5,379 nucleotides of DNA from Candidatus Poseidonia sp. (lineage in GTDB: Archaea > Thermoplasmatota > Poseidoniia > Poseidoniales > Poseidoniaceae), in the NCBI GenBank assembly GCA_013330155.1, contig DUIU01000090.1:1-5379 (forward strand), given 5' to 3'. The first letter of the stretch is position 1. Every line of letters begins with the position of its first letter. This document shows positions 1 through 3,381 of this stretch, one piece after another. Under the pieces are notes generated by a model. That model worked only from the letters and a program-made list of their open reading frames with translations. It was not told the origin of the DNA and made no database searches. Both the position numbers and the translations under genes were made by a program.

Positions 1-567
1 CCACTGCTTCTCTTTCTTCATGCAGCGCTTGAATTCCTCCGACTCAAGGTGCTTGCCCAGCCAAGCGTGCACGTTGGCCCAAGGCTGAGCGTCGAACCAA
101 TCTCGGTCGTGGTTGGCGAACTGACGGACGAACGGAAACAGCGCATCGTTGAGTTGAGCCACAAAGGCCGGACCCTCCCCCAATCGAACATCAAGGTCGG
201 AGAGGTAGGCCGAGGCCAGCGTTCGCTGTTCCAGTTCGTCCACGTTGTCGTAGCGGTTCGGGTACTTGTAGCGGTCCAGGTGGAACTTGAATTCTTCGTC
301 GTTGCGTTCCACCCAGTGGGCCTCTTCTTCACTGAGCTCCCAGCCCAGCACGTGCTGCATGATCTCGAGGCTCTCCTCGATGACCGTGCCGTCCGACAGC
401 AAAAGCACGGGCACCGTGCCCTTGGGTGAAATTTCCATCATGTGCTCAGGGCGGTCGCGAAGCACGACTTCTCGGAGTTCGACCGCGTAGGCTTCCCGAA
501 CGATGGACATACGCGCCCGCATGGCGTAGGGACAGCGACGAAACGAGTAGAGGATGGGCAGCGTCAT
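1..567 (-). CDS. Glutathione S-transferase-like protein (C-terminus cut off by window edge)
   Basis: The reading frame starts at an ATG at 567-565 and runs off the left edge, giving 189 residues. The N-terminal ~75 residues look like the thioredoxin-fold domain of a GST. There is a redox or catalytic Cys in RRCPYAMRARM (Cys12, the CPYA type of Cys-GSTs such as omega or beta-like classes), the cis-proline motif KGTVPVL (Pro53), and the glutathione gamma-glutamyl-binding pair Glu65-Ser66 in EESLEIM. The remainder is helical and charged, as expected for the GST C-terminal domain. Family members are usually 200-230 residues, so only the end is missing. The likely role is a cytosolic thiol transferase or reductase acting on glutathione or another low-molecular-weight thiol; the substrate is unknown. 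It lies 18 nt downstream of gmd on the same strand with its own ribosome binding site, so co-transcription is likely. It could instead be a glutaredoxin-like detoxification protein that does not use glutathione, since glutathione is rare in archaea. Confidence 0.88.
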   Translation of the reverse strand, partial: MTLPILYSFRRCPYAMRARMSIVREAYAVELREVVLRDRPEHMMEISPKGTVPVLLLSDGTVIEESLEIMQHVLGWELSEEEAHWVERNDEEFKFHLDRYKYPNRYDNVDELEQRTLASAYLSDLDVRLGEGPAFVAQLNDALFPFVRQFANHDRDWFDAQPWANVHAWLGKHLESEEFKRCMKKEKQW

Positions 568-570
568 CTG

Positions 571-579
571 CTCCGCTCC
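571..579 (-). promoter_or_regulatory. Tandem Shine-Dalgarno sequence for the GST-like gene
   Basis: On the minus strand the sequence GGAGCGGAG precedes the ATG at 567. It gives two GGAG cores, 8 and 3 nt before the start codon; the outer one has normal spacing. This fixes the ATG at 567 as the start and shows that the downstream gene of the gmd pair has its own ribosome binding site inside an 18-nt intergenic gap. Confidence 0.6.
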
Positions 580-585
580 GGATGT

Positions 586-1650
586 TCACTCAGGAGGCGT
601 TGGTGGGGCATAGCCACCGTCAACCGCTTCTTGGACGGTCGTCATGTCAGCGTCAACCATCATCTGAACGAGTTCCTCAAACGAAGTGCTGGGAACCCAG
701 CCAAGTTCCTTCTCAGCCAAAGCCGGGTCGCCGATGAGCAAATCCACTTCGGCAGGACGGAAGAACTTGGGATTGGTTCGTACACGCACGACGCCGTTCT
801 GGTCGGTGGCGATGGTGTCCACGTCTTCCCCTGACCAGGTCAGGTCAATACCGACGTGGGAAAAGGCCAGTGTGATCATGTCTCGCACGCTGTGGGTTCG
901 CCCTGTAGCAACGACATAGTCGCCGGGCTTGTCCTGTTGAAGCATGCGCCACTGCATTTCGACATAGTCCCCGGCGAATCCCCAATCCCGCTTGGCATCG
1001 ACGTTGCCAATCCACAAGCACTCGTCAAAGCCGTGGGCGATGCGAGCGGCGGTCATCGTGACCTTTCGGGTCACGAACTCAAGGCCGCGGCGAGGGCTCT
1101 CGTGGTTGAAGAGAATACCCGTGCAGGCAAACATGTCGTAGGATTCACGGTAGTTTCGGGTGATTTCGAAGGCGAAGACCTTGGCGCAACCGTAAGGTGA
1201 GCGAGGGTGGAAGGGCGTCAACTCGGTTTGAGGTACGTCCCGGACCTTGCCGTATTGCTCAGAGGAGCCGGCTTGGTAGAAGCGACAGTGAGGCGCATGC
1301 TTGCGAATGGCTTCGAGGCACCGAAGCGCACCAAGACCGGTAATGTCAGCGGTCATCATGGGCGAGCGCCACGATTCGGGGACGAAGGACATGGCGCCGA
1401 GGTTGTAGAATTCATCGGGTTGGGTTTGGGAAACGGCGTTGTCAATGGAATTCTGGTCGGCCAAATCGCCGTTAAGGAGGTGGAAGTTCTCGTTGCTCAT
1501 CAGGTGGTTGATGAGGCTGCGACCCGAGGTGGGTTGGGAGACGCGGCGCACCAATCCGTAGACGGTGTAGCCCTTCTCGAGAAGGAGTTCTGCGAGGTAG
1601 GAGCCGTCCTGTCCCGTCACGCCCGTGACCATCGCGGTCTTGCTGCTCAT
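586..1650 (-). CDS. gmd: GDP-mannose 4,6-dehydratase
   Basis: This 354-residue protein is an extended short-chain dehydrogenase/reductase of GMD type. It converts GDP-D-mannose to GDP-4-keto-6-deoxy-D-mannose, the precursor of GDP-fucose, GDP-rhamnose, GDP-perosamine and related sugars. Visible motifs in order: the NAD(P)-binding GVTGQDG (residues 10-16); AGSSEQYG (127-134), whose Ser129 and Glu131 align with Thr132 and Glu134 of E. coli GMD; SPYGCAK with catalytic Tyr153 and Lys157; the GMD signature FNHESPRRGLEFVTRK (181-196); GNVDAKRDWGFAGDYVEMQW (215-234); and RPAEVDLLIGDP (298-309). The length is normal for the family. A TTG-initiated extension to 1692 is possible, but the ATG at 1650 puts the dinucleotide-binding loop at the usual position. 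No Shine-Dalgarno is seen; an AT-rich palindrome centred 27 nt upstream could be the promoter of a leaderless transcript. The GST-like gene follows. A glycosyltransferase remnant upstream suggests a polysaccharide locus. Confidence 0.97.
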   Translation of the reverse strand: MSSKTAMVTGVTGQDGSYLAELLLEKGYTVYGLVRRVSQPTSGRSLINHLMSNENFHLLNGDLADQNSIDNAVSQTQPDEFYNLGAMSFVPESWRSPMMTADITGLGALRCLEAIRKHAPHCRFYQAGSSEQYGKVRDVPQTELTPFHPRSPYGCAKVFAFEITRNYRESYDMFACTGILFNHESPRRGLEFVTRKVTMTAARIAHGFDECLWIGNVDAKRDWGFAGDYVEMQWRMLQQDKPGDYVVATGRTHSVRDMITLAFSHVGIDLTWSGEDVDTIATDQNGVVRVRTNPKFFRPAEVDLLIGDPALAEKELGWVPSTSFEELVQMMVDADMTTVQEAVDGGYAPPTPPE

Positions 1651-1670
1651 GTTGCTTGGCAGATGGTGTC

Positions 1671-1683
1671 CCTTTTCAAAAGG
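1671..1683 (-). promoter_or_regulatory. Palindrome CCTTTT-c-AAAAGG upstream of gmd; candidate promoter or operator
   Basis: This is a perfect 6-bp inverted repeat around a single base, centred 27 nt before the gmd ATG. If the gmd transcript is leaderless, the AT-rich core would sit where an archaeal TATA box is expected. The symmetry would equally suit a dimeric regulator. gmd has no Shine-Dalgarno, which fits leaderless initiation. The core is not a strong TATA consensus, so this is a position-based proposal only. Confidence 0.35.
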
Positions 1684-1738
1684 TCGCCTCAATGTCGGGC
1701 CTCACCGTGGAGTCAAATCCTGCTCGAACGAACGTACG

Positions 1739-1900
1739 GTCTACCTTCTGACCGGACCGCGATGGTTGGCAGCGTACGAAGCGGCTGCAGATTCTGAAAC
1801 TCGAAACGAGTGGGCCCTCGCAGGTAGAAAACACGTGGCGAGCAATTATTCTCCGGAGAGCCAGCTCGTGGCCATTGAGCAAATCATGGCCCGTTCTTGA
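1739..1900 (+). pseudogene. Remnant of a glycosyltransferase C-terminus
   Basis: In the plus-strand frame ending at the TGA at 1898-1900, the last ~45 residues (from about 1763) read WLAAYEAAADSETRNEW, then AGRKHVASNYSPESQ, then a final helix ending IMARS. This resembles the tail of GT-B-fold (GT4-like) glycosyltransferases: a helix, a 'dpelR..mg.aGR..v...yS.e' segment, and a last amphipathic helix. The nucleotide-sugar binding region that should come before it is absent, and the divergent gmd gene begins only ~110 bases upstream, so an intact gene is impossible here. I infer a truncated gene left by recombination. The left boundary is approximate; residues before ~1763 show no similarity I recognise. 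Lying next to gmd is consistent with a polysaccharide island. The match is by eye on a short, weakly conserved segment, so chance resemblance remains possible. Confidence 0.5.
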
Positions 1901-1924
1901 ACCGCTGAGTAAAGGAGAAATGGT

Positions 1925-1946
1925 GGTTTATTCAATTCTTTAAGTA
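1925..1946 (+). promoter_or_regulatory. Candidate archaeal-type promoter of the E1-like/JAMM operon
   Basis: An AT-rich stretch stands out from its GC-richer surroundings. Its TTTAAG core (1939-1944) is centred about 26-27 nt before the ATG at 1968, the expected TATA position for a transcript starting at or next to the start codon. No Shine-Dalgarno precedes that ATG, in contrast to the strong ones before the next two genes. This pattern of a leaderless first gene with SD-led downstream genes is common in archaeal operons. No clear BRE is identified. Confidence 0.4.
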
Positions 1947-1967
1947 GCCTTGAGCGACACCTCTTGT

Positions 1968-2603
1968 ATGAACGAGGAGCAAAGCCCACGAAACCTGTTG
2001 TTGGTCGGTGCAGGAGGCATTGGCACCCAATTGTCTGAACTCTTGGTCGCCGCCCTGAGAAGGGTCGGCCTGCAAGGAAACATAACACTCATGGACGCCG
2101 ATATTGTTGAGGCGTCAAATCTGGGCCATCAACGCTTCACTGAAAGCGACATCGGGCAACCAAAGGTGACCTGCCTTGCACGTCGTCTTGACGACAAGAC
2201 CTCTTCGCTTCGTGTTGAGGCCATGGTGGAAAACCTACGACATGAAGACCAGTTGAGCGATTATGATCTCATTGTGGTGTGCGTGGACCGGCCCGAGCCT
2301 CGCCGCATGGTCCATGGTCTTGATGTCCCATGGCTGGATGTTCGATGCAGCGGTGATGGCTGGATGGCTCTTTCTTCTGCCTCTCTACCTGCTCTTTTGG
2401 AACGGATGACGCCCGACCACCAACCCGCCAGTTGCCAGGTCGCTGGTGCATTGGAGGCTGGGAATTTGGAATTCGGATTTGCTGTTGCTGCCGCTTTCGG
2501 CGCTCAGTGGGCCCTTCAGAAGTGGCGTGGCCATCCTGCTCCGGTGCAATCCATGGGCAGTTTAACCTACGGTGCTCTCGCTTTTCCGGAGGTGAGCGCA
2601 TGA
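1968..2603 (+). CDS. Short ThiF/MoeB/E1-like adenylyltransferase
   Basis: This 211-residue Rossmann-fold protein belongs to the E1-like family, which adenylates the C-terminal glycine of ubiquitin-like or sulfur-carrier proteins with ATP. Visible motifs: GAGGIG (14-19) near the N-terminus; LMDADIVEASNLGHQRF (41-57), the family 'DxDxVxxSNLxRQ' block; DIGQPKV (61-67) with the ATP-contacting Lys66; VVCVDRPEPRR (103-113) with Asp107 at the Mg/ATP aspartate position; and SCQVAGALEAG (155-165), matching the 'C..aGv' block that carries Cys184 in ThiF. Oddities: His54 stands where MoeB and ThiF have Arg in SNLxRQ; there are no CxxC zinc pairs; the N-terminal helical extension is missing; and it is shorter than MoeB (~250). 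The ATG at 1968 is preferred to an in-frame TTG at 1950 because it gives promoter spacing and neither start has a Shine-Dalgarno. It overlaps the JAMM gene by 4 nt. Family membership is firm; the partner protein is unknown. Confidence 0.9.
   Translation: MNEEQSPRNLLLVGAGGIGTQLSELLVAALRRVGLQGNITLMDADIVEASNLGHQRFTESDIGQPKVTCLARRLDDKTSSLRVEAMVENLRHEDQLSDYDLIVVCVDRPEPRRMVHGLDVPWLDVRCSGDGWMALSSASLPALLERMTPDHQPASCQVAGALEAGNLEFGFAVAAAFGAQWALQKWRGHPAPVQSMGSLTYGALAFPEVSA
2588..2595 (+). promoter_or_regulatory. Strong Shine-Dalgarno GGAGGTGA for the JAMM gene
   Basis: GGAGGTGA is fully complementary to the usual 16S rRNA 3' end and stands 4 nt before the ATG at 2600. It fixes this start within the overlap with the E1-like gene and rules out the upstream in-frame start at 2432, whose extra residues would merely read the E1-like gene in another frame. 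Confidence 0.85.
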
Positions 2604-3148
2604 TTGGACTGCCCGACGCCGAAGGCCTCATGCTGAGCCAGGAAACCTGGGAATTCGCATGCCTTGCCGCAGAAGAACGGAGAGTGGATGATGAGGACCT
2701 TCTGACCGCTCAACGTATCCTTTCAGAAGCAGGACGCTGGGATGGTGTCTACATCCTTTCGGTTATGGCTGGCCTTGAGACCTCAGTGCTCATCGATGCC
2801 GACGATAAGGTCTTCATCGATTGGGGAACAGCTGGCCAAGTCACCTTGCAGCCACCCGTTGGCGGTCGCCTTCCATTCAAACTCTGGGTTCATACCCATC
2901 CACGGTTTGCTGCGTATTGGAGCAGCACCGACACGAATAGCCTCAGCCTTGGTGCAGGAATTCTTGAATCCGCCATGGTGCTGGGCCAACCTGGTCCAAA
3001 GCACAGCAGCAACCGCTCGATGGTTGAAGTTGACAACAAATCCATGTTGAGCGAGGGAGGACCTTTGAGCCAATGGACCAACGAAGAACCCGTGCCGTGG
3101 ACCGAATGGTACGCCCTGAACAACATTGAAACCGAGGTGATGGAATGA
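2600..3148 (+). CDS. JAMM/MPN-domain metalloprotease-like protein
   Basis: This 182-residue protein contains a complete JAMM zinc motif, HTHPRFAAYWSSTD (residues 98-111): zinc ligands His98 and His100, Ser108, and Asp111. The spacing is the same as in Rpn11/POH1 (HSHPGFGCWLSGVD), with shared Pro, Phe and Trp nearby. JAMM enzymes hydrolyse isopeptide or peptide bonds at the C-terminus of ubiquitin-like proteins, or cleave sulfur-carrier adducts. The strand before the motif (FKLWVHTHP) fits the fold. The upstream catalytic Glu is less certain; Glu60 in GLETSVLID is my candidate, though its 38-residue distance to His98 is shorter than in well-known members. The first ~50 residues are helical and acidic, and the last ~50 are polar with Trp. 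No signal peptide or membrane segment is seen, so it is probably cytosolic. It overlaps the E1-like gene (ATGA, 2600-2603) and the next gene (3145-3148), implying coupled translation. It could act as a deconjugase or modifier-maturation enzyme; substrate unknown. Confidence 0.88.
   Translation: MIGLPDAEGLMLSQETWEFACLAAEERRVDDEDLLTAQRILSEAGRWDGVYILSVMAGLETSVLIDADDKVFIDWGTAGQVTLQPPVGGRLPFKLWVHTHPRFAAYWSSTDTNSLSLGAGILESAMVLGQPGPKHSSNRSMVEVDNKSMLSEGGPLSQWTNEEPVPWTEWYALNNIETEVME
3134..3140 (+). promoter_or_regulatory. Shine-Dalgarno GAGGTGA for the 78-residue gene
   Basis: GAGGTGA lies 4 nt before the ATG at 3145, the same spacing as in front of the JAMM gene. This is the main evidence that the small downstream frame is a real translated gene. 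Confidence 0.8.
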
Positions 3149-3381
3149 GTGCACGTGGACCAAAGGATGAGGATGAACACTTCAAGGCCCTCCTGGCCAT
3201 TTTGAACGGACGAGGTCGAAGCATTGCCGATGTCATCGAAGAGTTGACCGGAGAAACACCGTCCGATGAAACGGTTGAAGCGGTCAAGAACCGACTCCAA
3301 ATGGCCCAAGAAAGCGGCGAAGACGTGGACATTGTCGCCATTGTCAAGTCGCTCAATGAGCTTGCGGACCAGTGGGCCTGA
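3145..3381 (+). CDS. Small acidic protein of unknown family, third gene of the E1-like/JAMM operon
   Basis: This gene encodes 78 residues, which I do not recognise. The start is well supported by a strong Shine-Dalgarno and a 4-nt ATGA overlap with the JAMM gene. The protein is acidic (17 Asp/Glu against 8 Lys/Arg) and has no Cys. By eye it is all helical, with four stretches: about 8-21, 26-35, 40-56 and 60-76, separated by Gly-containing turns (GRGR, TGETPS, SGED). It ends in ADQWA, not the di-glycine tail of a conjugated ubiquitin-like protein, and shows no beta-grasp strand pattern, so it is probably not the modifier. Helix 2 with the following turn (SIADVIEELTG) could be part of a small helical binding domain. 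Translational coupling suggests it works with, or regulates, the two enzymes, for example as an adaptor; this is inference from context only. Its stop abuts the stop of the convergent fatty-acid gene. Confidence 0.8.
   Translation: MSARGPKDEDEHFKALLAILNGRGRSIADVIEELTGETPSDETVEAVKNRLQMAQESGEDVDIVAIVKSLNELADQWA

Larger units (their letters stand above)
1651..1967. other. Gene-free stretch between gmd and the E1-like operon
   Basis: These 317 bases separate two divergently transcribed units. From left to right they hold the AT-rich palindrome that may drive gmd, about 55 bases where I recognise nothing, a plus-strand remnant resembling a glycosyltransferase C-terminus, and an AT-rich segment that may carry the promoter of the E1-like operon. 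No tRNA, small-RNA fold or mobile-element terminus was recognised. A short perfect hairpin, ACTCG-aaa-CGAGT (1799-1811), lies within the remnant and has no clear role. Confidence 0.6.

Noticed and set aside
1207..1797. 196-codon plus-strand frame antisense to gmd
   Set aside because: It mirrors gmd codons and has no recognisable motif; gmd is certain on the other strand.
1799..1811. ACTCG-aaa-CGAGT hairpin as a terminator
   Set aside because: The stem is only 5 bp, there is no following T-run, and it lies inside the glycosyltransferase remnant.
1920..1943. Seven-codon leader-like frame (MVVYSIL) behind a GGAG at 1914-1917
   Set aside because: It is too short, has no attenuator-like structure, and overlaps the AT-rich promoter candidate, so chance is more likely.
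1651..1967. CRISPR array, tRNA or insertion-sequence ends in the only gene-free stretch
   Set aside because: No repeated units, cloverleaf-like segments, terminal inverted repeats or target-site duplications were found by eye.
2432..2599. 56-residue N-terminal extension of the JAMM protein
   Set aside because: The extension reads the E1-like gene out of frame (CCCC run, many Arg/Cys/Trp), and a strong SD precedes the ATG at 2600.
3145..3381. The 78-residue protein as the ubiquitin-like modifier of the operon
   Set aside because: It has no C-terminal GG and no alternating strand pattern of a beta-grasp fold; it looks all-helical.
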